This document shows positions 9,348 to 18,313 of a DNA stretch of 64,000 nt, in pieces. A program made the translations under genes and the position numbers. The notes beneath the pieces are model-generated. The model worked only from the letters and a program-made list of their open reading frames with translations, did not search any database and was not told the origin of the DNA. Every line of letters starts with the position of its first letter. The stretch's first letter is position 1. The stretch is from Planctomycetaceae bacterium. GTDB taxonomy: Bacteria > Planctomycetota > Planctomycetia > Pirellulales > UBA1268. The stretch is taken from contig CACORA010000008.1 in assembly GCA_902629495.1 (NCBI GenBank), positions 1 to 64,000 of the forward strand, given 5' to 3'.

Positions 9348-10961
9348 TTATGGTTTGGTTGAATCAACCCAAGGCAATCGATCGAAGGAGTCTGTCAGGC
9401 GTGGATCGTCCGTTTCATTCATCACCTTCATAACACGACCACGCAAAGAACTCAGAACGGCGGCGTATGCTGTGTCAGCAGCACGATTGATTAGTTGATC
9501 AGGATCATTTCTTAAGTCATAGAGTTCTTCACTCGGGCGAGGCTCCATCGTCAGAGAGAAGAGTTCCTTATCGTGAGAACGTTCCCGCTGAGACATCATC
9601 CACGCCTTCGTAAGACTACCATCGAGATCACGATAAGCCGGTGTTGTTGACAAACCCATTTTGTACAGCGCATCTGGGTTTGTAAGGAAGGCCGCGTCAT
9701 ACGGATCACCCATGGGCCATCGTTCCGACTTGAAGTTACGAATGTAGAGATGGTCTTTTGTGCGGATAGCACGCATCGGATAAGGCACATTTCCTGGACG
9801 GGCATTGTGGACGTGAAGCTCACGACCGATGATGACCGAGTCCCGCTCTGGATCAATCCAACCACTCTTGTTGCTTGTGAGTTGAGGAAAGAAGGTGCGG
9901 CCATCCATACTGGCGGGCACTTTGCTTCCCGTGAGATCAAGCAGCGTTGGCCCCACATCCATGGTGCTTACAAAATCATTGACTCGTCTGCCAGCAAGAA
10001 TCCCGTTAGGCCATCGGACCAGTAACGGCACACGCGTGGCGAGATCATAGCAGTTCGTCTTCCCACGGGGGATTCCGGGAATGCCATGGTCACCAGAAAG
10101 AATGACCACGGTATTGTCGAGTTCACCAGAAGACTCTAACTCCTCAAGCATCGCTCCAAGCATCAGATCAAGGGCCAGCACTTCGCCCAGATAATCTGAA
10201 AAGTCGCGCCTCACATCATGGGCATCGGGAAGAAACTTTGGTAACAGTCCCTTGAGATCATCTGGTTCAATGCCCCAAAGATTCTTTCCCGAATCAGGAG
10301 TGTAAGGACGGTGGGTGTTGATGCTGCCAAAAACAAAGAAAAAGGGCTGCTCTTGAGATCTGCCAGCAAGCACCTGCTGTATTTCCTTGCGGCAGTTTTC
10401 AACAATCTCGTTGTGTCTCCGTTGCCTTTCAACCTGATCATCCGCCGTTCCAACATAGAGCCCATACCGTTCATACCCAACTGTACCCAAAGACCGCACA
10501 CTCTTCGGCCGTGCACTTGGATTGAAGGCGAATGTTTTTCGCGAACGCTGTGTGTAGTAACCACTTTCGCGTATAAGATCACCGAACTTGGGCAGGTTCT
10601 TCATGGGATTATCGTACCCCTCCCAACTGCTTCCCTTACTATTCAGGAACGCATTAGAACCACAGTTCCAGAAGTAACGTCCCGTTGCCAGCGAAGCACG
10701 ACACGGTGAACACGACGCAACGGGAACAAAGGCATTTTCGAAGACCACTCCTTCCCGACCAATCCGATCAATGTTGGGTGTTGAGATTACGTCGTTGAGC
10801 GAAGGCTTGTCTTTATCAGCATAGATACTGGCATAGCGGCCCCAATCATCTGCAAAGAAGAACAGAATATTGGGGCGTCTATTCTCCGCATGAGCGTAGC
10901 TACCAATGACCACACAAATGAAGATGAAGCCTCCCACCATGAAATTGAATTGGATTCTCAT
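9348..10961 (-). CDS. Secreted sulfatase (FGly-dependent)
   Basis: The start at 10961 is chosen over the longer ORF (11015) because AAAGGA stands just upstream and the product then begins with a clean signal peptide ending SYAHA. The 537-residue protein has the sulfatase opening PNILFFFADDWGRY (metal-binding Asp pair) and the sulfatase motif Cys84-Ser-Pro-Cys-Arg88. This fits the CxPxR consensus for formylglycine conversion, although Cys rather than Ser holds the fourth place. GDHGIPG, SIEL-type LYDLRNDPDQL and the VPLLVRWPNG segment complete the family pattern. It should remove sulfate esters from a polysaccharide or glycan in the periplasm. No glycosidase gene adjoins it, and no maturase is in the window. 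Confidence 0.93.
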   Translation of the reverse strand: MRIQFNFMVGGFIFICVVIGSYAHAENRRPNILFFFADDWGRYASIYADKDKPSLNDVISTPNIDRIGREGVVFENAFVPVASCSPCRASLATGRYFWNCGSNAFLNSKGSSWEGYDNPMKNLPKFGDLIRESGYYTQRSRKTFAFNPSARPKSVRSLGTVGYERYGLYVGTADDQVERQRRHNEIVENCRKEIQQVLAGRSQEQPFFFVFGSINTHRPYTPDSGKNLWGIEPDDLKGLLPKFLPDAHDVRRDFSDYLGEVLALDLMLGAMLEELESSGELDNTVVILSGDHGIPGIPRGKTNCYDLATRVPLLVRWPNGILAGRRVNDFVSTMDVGPTLLDLTGSKVPASMDGRTFFPQLTSNKSGWIDPERDSVIIGRELHVHNARPGNVPYPMRAIRTKDHLYIRNFKSERWPMGDPYDAAFLTNPDALYKMGLSTTPAYRDLDGSLTKAWMMSQRERSHDKELFSLTMEPRPSEELYDLRNDPDQLINRAADTAYAAVLSSLRGRVMKVMNETDDPRLTDSFDRLPWVDSTKP

Positions 10962-11499
10962 CGTTGTCCTTTGGGCTATGATCTCGATAATTGAAAGAAG
11001 CACTTGGTAAAACACACTTGGGAGTTTAGGACCTCAGAATACCGTTGCAACTTGGAGCAGTATTCCATCATGTCGTGAAAAGCATGAGAAAAAGTAACTA
11101 TCTATTCTCTCACATTCGACATTAGTGTTGATATGTGTTGTGTAGTCTCACTCATTTTGCTACAGGGACTATTGCCTGAGATCATTATTCACTGCGACTG
11201 AGACAGTTTGCACATATGGCTGCGGTAAGCGAATACCTCCTTATGCAGATCGACGTCTTCTACGACGAGTGGAATTGCTTCATCGACCGTCTACATGGAA
11301 GGCTGCTTTGCTTCTTGCTTTTGCCCGAATGATCCAGGCAGAGAAAAAGGGAAATGTCATGGCCAATCGGAAGGGAAAAATCACCAACAACACAGGAATA
11401 TCAAATCACATGAGACAGAAACAGTGTGTCAAAACTATTGTCAGCAATATGCGTTGAGGGGCACGTTCTTCGAATCGTTTCTACGAAGGAGATGTACTG
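10962..11499. other. Intergenic region between sulfatase and Popeye-like genes
   Basis: 538 bases that should contain divergent promoters. Several overlapping short plus-strand ORFs (11216-11332, 11269-11457, 11295-11675) are not supported by ribosome sites or protein features, except that AAGGAG just before 11500 sets the start of the next gene. No RNA gene recognised. Confidence 0.5.
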
Positions 11500-12195
11500 A
11501 TGGATCCAGCGTTGTTATTCATGGTCGTGATATATTGCCCATGCGTAGAAGACATGGTTCATGTTGCCAATGTTCTTTATCTTATTTCCTACCTCGTTCG
11601 CGATATTCTCTGGCTACGTGTGCTGACGATTTTTGCAGGTCTCTCACTTCTCCCGTTCTATTGTCACTGCAGTGATCATATTCTATGGGCACCAATCGGA
11701 TGGAATGCACTATTTATCAGTGTGAACCTTATACAGATTGGTATCCTGCTGAGGGAACGTCGGCCGCGTCGACTCGATGGTCCTGAGCAAGAACTGTACG
11801 ACAATGTCTTTTCTGAATTGACACCAGGTGAGTTTCGCCAGCTTCTCAAAGTCGGTGAGTGGCGCAAGATTGAAACTGGAACGACGGTTGTACAACGTGA
11901 TACAGTCGTTCGCGATATTCAGGTGCTTCAGCGGGGTGCTTTGGAAGTACGTTCAGCCGGGGGTGTCATAGACCGTGATACCCCAGGACAATTTGTTGGT
12001 GAGATGAGTTTTCTTTCAGGCGAAAAGGCAACGGCAGATGTTGTCGCCATTGAGCCCAGCCTGGTGTTTGTCTGGCCTCAAGAGAGCCTGAATAAGTTGC
12101 TCGACAAAAAGCCGGCTCTCGCCTTTAAGATTCGCGGTATTCTTAGCCTGGATGTTGTGGCCAAACTCCGGAACCATGGGCAACCGGTTCGATAA
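11500..12195 (+). CDS. Popeye-domain-like membrane protein with cyclic-nucleotide-binding fold
   Basis: AAGGAG eight bases upstream supports the ATG at 11500, giving 231 residues. The N-terminal ~85 residues hold about three hydrophobic segments (HVANVLYLISYLV, LRVLTIFAGLSLLPFY, NALFISVNLIQIGILL), followed by RERRP and a cyclic-nucleotide-binding-type beta-roll (about 110-220: VLQRGALEV, GQFVGEMSFLSGE, TADVVA). From memory, this order and local wording (HVAN, FISVN...LL, RRP, LY...F) resemble animal Popeye (POPDC) proteins. In the phosphate-binding cassette the usual Arg of the PRTA segment is replaced (EKATA), so canonical cAMP binding is uncertain. It probably sits in the inner membrane as a sensor or scaffold. 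It appears to stand alone. Confidence 0.78.
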   Translation: MDPALLFMVVIYCPCVEDMVHVANVLYLISYLVRDILWLRVLTIFAGLSLLPFYCHCSDHILWAPIGWNALFISVNLIQIGILLRERRPRRLDGPEQELYDNVFSELTPGEFRQLLKVGEWRKIETGTTVVQRDTVVRDIQVLQRGALEVRSAGGVIDRDTPGQFVGEMSFLSGEKATADVVAIEPSLVFVWPQESLNKLLDKKPALAFKIRGILSLDVVAKLRNHGQPVR

Positions 12196-12422
12196 AACGT
12201 GACATCCAACATGCGAATCGTCGTGGCACTCCACTAACGCGACCATCGTGAATACAGATATCCGGTGCTTGGTCGAGGGAAAAACGGTTTAGATAAATCG
12301 GCAAGGATTCCAGCTTTTCTATTTTTTCTAAACGTCCTTCTGAATGAATGCAAGAATATCACTATCCATATACATTTTATGGATCTGGTAATTCGTGCCA
12401 AAAACGATCCTGAAGGAACATC

Positions 12423-13487
12423 ATGATGAAAAAACTGAGTCGACGGCATGCAATGAAATCAGGACTTCTTGTTCCAGTCGCATCCACACTCCGCCCTCTT
12501 CAAACAGATGTCGTTGAAGCTGCTTCAACAGAGCAGGATGAAAAACCTGGCGCACCCACGAAAAACGAAAAAGATAGTTTTACGATTGCCGTTCTCCCCG
12601 ACACTCAGAACTACTGCCAAATGTCCCCCGAAGGTTTTTATGCCCAGACTCAATGGCTTGTAGACAATAAAGAATCATGGAATATCAAAGCTATCCTTCA
12701 CCTTGGTGATATCACAAATCGTAATTCCCCAGCTCAATGGGACATTGCTCTTCAAGCCATGTCGCATTTGGATGGCCATGTGCCATACTGCATGGTTCCA
12801 GGAAACCACGACTACAGTATCAATGGGAACGGGAAGGACCGAACGACATTACTCAATAAGTATTTTCCCGTGGAAAAAGCACGTGCAGAATCGTGCTTTG
12901 GAGGCACCTATGACAAGGAACCCTCTCATATGGAGAATACCTATCATCTTTTCACTGTGGGCAACCGGTCTTTTATTGTTTTAGCATTAGAGTTTGGACC
13001 GCGTGCAGATGTTGTTCGCTGGGCAAATGAAATCGTTACAAAGTATTCTGATCGAGAAGCCATTCTTATTACACATGCCTATGTCTATTACGATGAAACT
13101 CGTTATGACTGGAAGCAGTATGGCAGCAAGCAGAAGTGGAACCCTCATTCCTATGGCATGGCTCGCACCACAGGCAATGATGTGATGGACGGGGAAGAAC
13201 TTTGGAAAAACCTTATATGCCAACATGAAAACTTCATCCTGACGCTTAATGGCCATGTCCTAGGTGATGGTTTGGGGCGGCTTTCGACGAAGACCCCTGG
13301 CGGCAGAGACGTTCATCAAATGCTTGTCAATTTTCAAATGAAGCCAAATGGAGGAGATGGATGGTTACGTCTTTTGGAGTTTAGACGTGATCGTATCGTT
13401 TCAGTCACTGACTACTCTCCGACACTTCATCAAGTCAACACGTCGCCACAGAATCAATTTAACCTCACACTTGCTCCGGTTGGTTAA
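12423..13487 (+). CDS. Tat-exported metallophosphoesterase
   Basis: A 354-residue protein with a twin-arginine type N-terminus (KLSRRHAMKSG, short hydrophobic stretch, then a charged linker). The calcineurin-like phosphoesterase core follows: IAVLPDTQNY, ILHLGDITN, MVPGNHDYS, ILITHAYVY and LTLNGHVLGDG supply metal-binding Asp, Asn and His residues. The catalytic domain fills nearly the whole mature protein, unlike the LamG-bearing paralogue at 6.1-8.2 kb. Tat export suggests folding with metal in the cytoplasm before translocation. Substrate unknown. GAAGGA precedes the two tandem ATG codons at 12423/12426; either could start. Confidence 0.88.
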   Translation: MMKKLSRRHAMKSGLLVPVASTLRPLQTDVVEAASTEQDEKPGAPTKNEKDSFTIAVLPDTQNYCQMSPEGFYAQTQWLVDNKESWNIKAILHLGDITNRNSPAQWDIALQAMSHLDGHVPYCMVPGNHDYSINGNGKDRTTLLNKYFPVEKARAESCFGGTYDKEPSHMENTYHLFTVGNRSFIVLALEFGPRADVVRWANEIVTKYSDREAILITHAYVYYDETRYDWKQYGSKQKWNPHSYGMARTTGNDVMDGEELWKNLICQHENFILTLNGHVLGDGLGRLSTKTPGGRDVHQMLVNFQMKPNGGDGWLRLLEFRRDRIVSVTDYSPTLHQVNTSPQNQFNLTLAPVG

Positions 13488-13528
13488 GGCTGTTCCCATA
13501 CGTGACGGACCGTTCGTAGAACACTCAG

Positions 13529-14080
13529 TCACTGTTGTATTCTCGCCCAACGCCCCCAAACCTGCAGATACCGCGGTAGCGATACTTCTTCAACACCATC
13601 CCGATCAAACGCCTCAAAGACACGTTCTGCAAGACTTCTGTCCTTGATTCTACCACTATCGAGAAACTCCCTCTTCGACAATATGCCATTGTTATTGGCA
13701 TCAAGCGAGACAAAAATCTCCTTTGCCTCATCTGTAATAATGCGATTCTCAATGTATTCCTTCTTCGTAACCAGTCCATCATTATTCGAATCAGCTGCAC
13801 GAAAAATACCCTGCCTTGCCTGAGGGGTCAGGTAGGTTCCATCATCGACAAACTCTTTCTGAGTATGCTGCCCGTCTCCATCGCTATCAATAAAATCGAA
13901 AATACGAGTGTATTGTTTGAGTTGCTGGTCTGTTGGGACATGCTGATTCCCACCTCGCATTGCCATAAGAAACTGCTGGGATGCGTCTCCCGCTTCCAAC
14001 GCATATGACTGGAGACAACAAAAGCACAGTGGTATGAGGACAACCATAACGCTCAATCGTGCATATGAAAACATAGCCAT
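13529..14080 (-). CDS. Secreted EF-hand calcium-binding protein
   Basis: This 183-residue protein has a signal peptide (roughly residues 8-28, ending QSYA) and then three clear EF-hand loops: DSDGDGQHTQKEF, DSNNDGLVTKKEY and DANNNGILSKREF. A fourth, DRDGVEEVSLPRY, is degenerate and lacks the central Asp/Asn-Gly pattern. It probably binds Ca2+ in the periplasm or outside the cell. It is convergent with the phosphoesterase gene, 41 bases apart, and upstream of it lies the end of the TPR gene on the same strand. No enzymatic domain is visible. Confidence 0.85.
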   Translation of the reverse strand: MAMFSYARLSVMVVLIPLCFCCLQSYALEAGDASQQFLMAMRGGNQHVPTDQQLKQYTRIFDFIDSDGDGQHTQKEFVDDGTYLTPQARQGIFRAADSNNDGLVTKKEYIENRIITDEAKEIFVSLDANNNGILSKREFLDSGRIKDRSLAERVFEAFDRDGVEEVSLPRYLQVWGRWARIQQ

Positions 14081-14298
14081 TCATCCACCTCCCAATACAC
14101 GTAAGTGTACACGCATACGATCGCTCATGCTTTTTGAATCGGTACACAATCACATTCATACACGTTCAACCGACTCTCAAGCACAACAACACTCAAAAAA
14201 TCATCTTGGAACAGATGCCATTGAGAGGAGAACAGGTACGGTGATGTCTGTTTGTTACGTAAAACGTTTGTTGTATGGGCCCATCGGCTGATCGCTCT

Positions 14299-15450
14299 CT
14301 ATTCCACGGCCTGTCCATACCATGCTGCCTGAGCCGCAGCTTTACGAGAGGCTTCGGGGTCAATATCACTGAGGTACTCAGCAAGTCTCCTCCACGCTGG
14401 CGCATAACTCGGTTCACGAGACAAAATATTCTGAAGAAGCTCGGCAGCTTCTTCCTTTCTTCCCTGCTGCGCAACCGCTTCTGCAAGAAACTCTTCTAAC
14501 TCAATTGAGGAGGGATCAAACGATAAGCCCGCACGAAAATACTTCTCGGCGGCCAAGAAGTTGGACTTCTGCATTTCAAGCTCACCCTGAGCAAGCAGAT
14601 CAACTTCTGGATACAACCTAACAAGTTCTCGAATCAATTCTCGAGTCGCAGGGATATTTCCCGATTGCTCAGCGATGACAATTTTGTCAAAGATTGCTTG
14701 CTTGCTTATCTCACTTGCATGAATCGCTTGTATCCATGGGTCATCAGGCCACGGTTTATCAAACGGAAGGCCACGTGCCTTTGTCGCTGCATCTGCAGCT
14801 TGTGTGGTATTCCCTCGCATCGCTTCAATGCGTGCAAGATGTTCATGTGCAGCCCGTTGCGTTGACGGATGAATGAGTGCTTTTTGTACCTCCTCATAGG
14901 CAACTTGTATGTCTCCCTCAGCAAGAAGTACCCGAGACCTGCCAAGAGCAACGATTGCTGCGTCTGGGTAGTCTTGCATGAGTGCTTCAAATACCTGACG
15001 AGCAGCTTCAACCTGGCCAAGGCTCAACAACCAATCAGCCTGTCGGAGTCGGGGCCATATTTCTGAAGAACTCTTTTGAATTGCTTTTGTGACAGCCGAC
15101 AACGCAACATCAAGGTCAGACTTTGCATATAAGACAGATTGAAAATAAGGCCATCTCCATTCGTGCTCATCAAGTGCCCTCGCCTGTTCCAAGCACTCAA
15201 TCGCTGGATGATCCTCATGATGTGCCGCAAAAAGAAGACCGAGTTGGGCCCAGGCAACAGCGGATGTTGGTGATCCAATCACATTGCTTCGAGCCTTCTC
15301 GTAAGCTGCCATCACTTGAGGGTCACGAAATGAAATCCCATCTCCGGGGAGATCCATATCTTTCGGGACCATGAAGACCGTTCTGCAATAAAAAAACAAG
15401 ACTCCCGCAAAAAGAATGCCGAACACAAAACGTAACCACGGTGATTTCAT
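14299..15450 (-). CDS. Membrane-anchored tetratricopeptide-repeat protein
   Basis: 383 residues with an N-terminal membrane helix (about 7-24) and then TPR-like helical pairs to the end, for example AVAWAQLGLLFAAHHED, EIWPRLRQADWLLSLGQ, LAAEKYFRAGLSFDPSS and YAPAWRRLAEYL. Its ATG overlaps the TGA of the upstream UnbV/FG-GAP gene (ATGA), so the two are almost certainly co-translated. TPR arrays mediate protein-protein contacts; pairing with an FG-GAP/UnbV protein recurs in planctomycetes and acidobacteria, but a defined function is not known to me. It may hold the FG-GAP lipoprotein or its partners at the membrane. Confidence 0.85.
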   Translation of the reverse strand: MKSPWLRFVFGILFAGVLFFYCRTVFMVPKDMDLPGDGISFRDPQVMAAYEKARSNVIGSPTSAVAWAQLGLLFAAHHEDHPAIECLEQARALDEHEWRWPYFQSVLYAKSDLDVALSAVTKAIQKSSSEIWPRLRQADWLLSLGQVEAARQVFEALMQDYPDAAIVALGRSRVLLAEGDIQVAYEEVQKALIHPSTQRAAHEHLARIEAMRGNTTQAADAATKARGLPFDKPWPDDPWIQAIHASEISKQAIFDKIVIAEQSGNIPATRELIRELVRLYPEVDLLAQGELEMQKSNFLAAEKYFRAGLSFDPSSIELEEFLAEAVAQQGRKEEAAELLQNILSREPSYAPAWRRLAEYLSDIDPEASRKAAAQAAWYGQAVE

Positions 15451-17216
15451 TCAGGGCTCCCTTCTCCCTGAATGAGGGTGATATGTCTATTTACTGTACC
15501 TCCTGGAAACTTTTCGCGCTGGCCATTCGGCCACCGAATGGAAATACTCTCAATTTCTTGTATGGATCCAAGACCAAATACAGCTTTCGGATCATGGCTC
15601 GAAAAGTAACTTGATCCTGGTTGTACCAATCGCTGCCATCGTTGCCCCTTCGCAAGCACGGTAATGATAGAACCATATGCATCACGGGCTTGTTCTGAGA
15701 GCATCGCACGAATGGTCATCCAATGCCCCTGTTGGGAAGCAATGTTCTCAAGCAAGAGTGGATGACCATCAGTCAGGCCCACAAGCAGATCGATATCTCC
15801 ATCATTGTCAATATCACCAGCGCACAATGCTCTTGCAACATTTGCTCTCCCACACAATGCATCATTTGAAGATGAAACATCCATGAATTGGCCACTTCCA
15901 TTATTCATCATCAAACCATTCAACTCGGCATACGGCCTCCAAAACGGGGCAACTGTTGGTTCATCAACCGGTTGACCCCGCTGGACGCGTCCATTCACCC
16001 ACGCCAGATCGAGATCTCCATCCAAGTCAAAATCTGCAAGCACCGTCCCAAATCCTGTTCCTCTTTGTGCATGCACAATATTCGTTGTCGCAGTCGCATC
16101 TTGAAAAAACCCTTGTGGCCCCTGCTTCCACAGTGTGTGAAGTTCTGTTCCAAGGTGGGTGACAAAAAGATCGTCAAAACCATCCCCATCCACATCCCCC
16201 CAAGCAATGCCCATATTTGCCGCCACGTTCCCTACAACATCGGTGGCCACACCTCTTAATAAACCCTCCTCTTTAAATGTACCGTCATGTTGATTCATCC
16301 ATAAGTAATTCGCTTGCTGATCATTTGCGATGAAAATGTCATCCCACGTATCACCATCAAAGTCTGCACATAAAACCCCAAGCCCCGCACCTGAAAGACT
16401 GGCCAGCCCAGAAGACTCACTGACATCGCTGAATCGTGGTTCCCCACGCACCACCGTATCATTATGAAAAAGTACAGCCGGCACCTTGGCTAAATTTTTT
16501 GGCCCACAAAAATCCCGATCACCATCATTATGAAAACACAGACCTTCTGGCGAAAAGGAGACATACCTCGCCAACACAAGATCTAATCGCCCGTCTCGGT
16601 CATAATCAAAAAATGACGCTGATGCACCCCATTCTGAATTCGTAAGTCCACTTTCATGCGTCACATCACGAAATTGACCTTCTCCGATATTGAGAAATAA
16701 TCGTAATCCGCCATATTCACTCACAAAAATATCAGAGCGTCCATCGTTATCCACATCAGCAATCGCAACGCCACAAGCAATACCACTGCTATCTGCGTTA
16801 GATCCTTTTGTCTTATTCTCAAAATGGCCGCTCTCGGTTTGGATAAACAGCTGATTCGTACTACGCGACTCAGGGCCACCGGAATTGAGCAGATAGATAT
16901 CAAGCTTCCCATCTCCATTGGCATCCAAAAGAGCTGCACCGTTGCCCATGCTCTGTGGCATAAAAAACGAACCGACTGGCCCAGACGTATTTTTTGCATC
17001 AAGGTTCCATGCCTTCCGGACATCGCAAAACCATGGCCGCATGGCAACATTCGCCTGATACACTCGCGGCGTTGATGGAACTGGTTTCTGAGAAACAAAT
17101 GAATTGTTTTGGAATTCATCTTTTTCCGAGCAGCCAAAGATTCCACTTAACCAAAGAGCAGCAACTACCACTAAACCATGTGTTGCTGCGTTCACGATTC
17201 GACCAGAAACGCTCAT
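15447..17216 (-). CDS. FG-GAP/VCBS-repeat lipoprotein with C-terminal ASPIC/UnbV domain
   Basis: 589 residues. The N-terminus is a lipoprotein signal (LSGIFGC, Cys near residue 29). At least seven FG-GAP calcium-loop repeats follow, each with a D-x-D/N-x-D-G-x-x-D core: DANGDGKLDIY, DVDNDGRSDIF, DYDRDGRLDLV, DFDGDTWDDIF, DVDGDGFDDLF, DFDLDGDLDLA and DIDNDGDIDLL. These should build a beta-propeller. The last ~100 residues are an ASPIC/UnbV domain (GSIITVLAKGQRW, QPGSSYFSSHDP, FGLG, ISIRWPNGQ). The family is extracellular or surface bound and Ca2+ dependent; its role is undefined, with adhesion or ligand binding usually proposed. It is first in a two-gene unit with the TPR protein. Confidence 0.92.
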   Translation of the reverse strand: MSVSGRIVNAATHGLVVVAALWLSGIFGCSEKDEFQNNSFVSQKPVPSTPRVYQANVAMRPWFCDVRKAWNLDAKNTSGPVGSFFMPQSMGNGAALLDANGDGKLDIYLLNSGGPESRSTNQLFIQTESGHFENKTKGSNADSSGIACGVAIADVDNDGRSDIFVSEYGGLRLFLNIGEGQFRDVTHESGLTNSEWGASASFFDYDRDGRLDLVLARYVSFSPEGLCFHNDGDRDFCGPKNLAKVPAVLFHNDTVVRGEPRFSDVSESSGLASLSGAGLGVLCADFDGDTWDDIFIANDQQANYLWMNQHDGTFKEEGLLRGVATDVVGNVAANMGIAWGDVDGDGFDDLFVTHLGTELHTLWKQGPQGFFQDATATTNIVHAQRGTGFGTVLADFDLDGDLDLAWVNGRVQRGQPVDEPTVAPFWRPYAELNGLMMNNGSGQFMDVSSSNDALCGRANVARALCAGDIDNDGDIDLLVGLTDGHPLLLENIASQQGHWMTIRAMLSEQARDAYGSIITVLAKGQRWQRLVQPGSSYFSSHDPKAVFGLGSIQEIESISIRWPNGQREKFPGGTVNRHITLIQGEGSPE

Positions 17217-17661
17217 GTGGTAACGCCTATGAATGATTCATACAAAATTCTTTATCGCACGAAACAGTTCACGCAGGATACAACCTTAACCGAGTCTGGC
17301 GCAACAACGTGACAGATGCGTCATTCTGTATCAACCACGTAAGCCTACCATTCTGGAGGTCCATTGCCTCTTTCTTCACACCTTGTTTTCAGTGCGACGG
17401 AAGCGTCTCACATACCATGGTGGTCTCAATCTTCATGACCTTGCATGTCGCAATCACCTCAGGGGAAAAGCTGCCATTCATGCCCACAGCATACGTACAC
17501 AACAGCATCAGCTGAAATGCATTCCAGCGTGATGGCGTGCACTGATCCTCACAACACTGCACAAGAATTCAAGGAATCATACCTGAGCGTGTCGCATCCT
17601 TGCGAACGCTGCTCAGATACGTCCTTACGTGTGCAGCACACACGAAGACAGGAGAATGAAC
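17217..17661. other. Intergenic region upstream of the UnbV gene
   Basis: 445 bases. The plus-strand ORFs at 17309-17515 and 17445-17699 are short, Cys/His/Ser-rich in a non-protein-like way and lack ribosome sites. I see no RNA gene or strong terminator. Confidence 0.45.
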
Positions 17662-18192
17662 TTATTTCCCCTCAAACGACGATTCCAACGCAAACGTGAA
17701 CTCGCCACCACCACTTTCTACCGATGCTGTAAGCCCTGATGTCTTCTGATCACCGTATGCCTGTGGCACAACATATTCAGGCTCTGCTTCGGCAGCTTCT
17801 CTTTCCAGCTTTTCCTGCTCTGGAGTCCCATACCGAGGATCATCCTCAGTAATGTTTGGTGGCTTCGGAAAAACCTTTTTCTCAACCGTTACAACATACG
17901 AACCAGGAACCGTTCCAGCCCCCGGCTTCGCACCGGTTGCACTGAGCGTAAATGAACCGTCTGCTCCAGTTTTTCCAACTGCAGAAACACCCGATGGATC
18001 GTTTGGCGTGAATGCAACAAGTGCATCTGCGACAGGCGAACCATCAAGCGTAACAACGCCCTTCACTGCCGATACGGCTGGACCACTCGAACCACCACCG
18101 CAACCCACAATAGCTGTAACAGCCAAGGCAGCAAAAAACATGCACACCCGTGAACGATTAACCGTTTTCTGAAACACAAAAAAAGTAGCCAA
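17662..18192 (-). CDS. Small lipoprotein with transthyretin-like/carboxypeptidase-regulatory fold
   Basis: The longer ORF (to 18387) would run into the DUF1559 gene. I place the start at the TTG at 18192, where GAGGAG lies five bases upstream. The 176-residue product then begins with a lipoprotein signal (AVTAIVGC, Cys followed by GGGSS). The mature part matches the planctomycete carboxypeptidase-regulatory-like pattern: VKGVVTLDGSPVADALVAFTP, GADGSFTLS, GSYVVTVEK. A charged Glu/Pro-rich insert and a final beta strand (GGGEFTFALE) follow. It is probably anchored in the cell envelope. It lies 121 bases downstream of the prepilin-like gene on the same strand, an arrangement common in planctomycetes. 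Function not known. Confidence 0.82.
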   Translation of the reverse strand: MATFFVFQKTVNRSRVCMFFAALAVTAIVGCGGGSSGPAVSAVKGVVTLDGSPVADALVAFTPNDPSGVSAVGKTGADGSFTLSATGAKPGAGTVPGSYVVTVEKKVFPKPPNITEDDPRYGTPEQEKLEREAAEAEPEYVVPQAYGDQKTSGLTASVESGGGEFTFALESSFEGK

Positions 18193-18313
18193 GAGACTCT
18201 CCTCACATTGAAAAGATATGTTAAGGCCCTGTGCCCGCTTACCCCGGCACTGCGGCAACAGGCATAAACCCATTGCCGCAGATACTGGAGCAAACATAGG
18301 CAACGAAAAAATC

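Noticed and set aside
11216..11675. Short overlapping ORFs ahead of the Popeye-like gene
   Set aside because: No ribosome sites or family features; the longest runs over the start of the supported gene in another frame.
17309..17699. Two short plus-strand ORFs
   Set aside because: Low-complexity His/Ser/Cys content, no ribosome site, and one overlaps the end of the small lipoprotein gene antisense.
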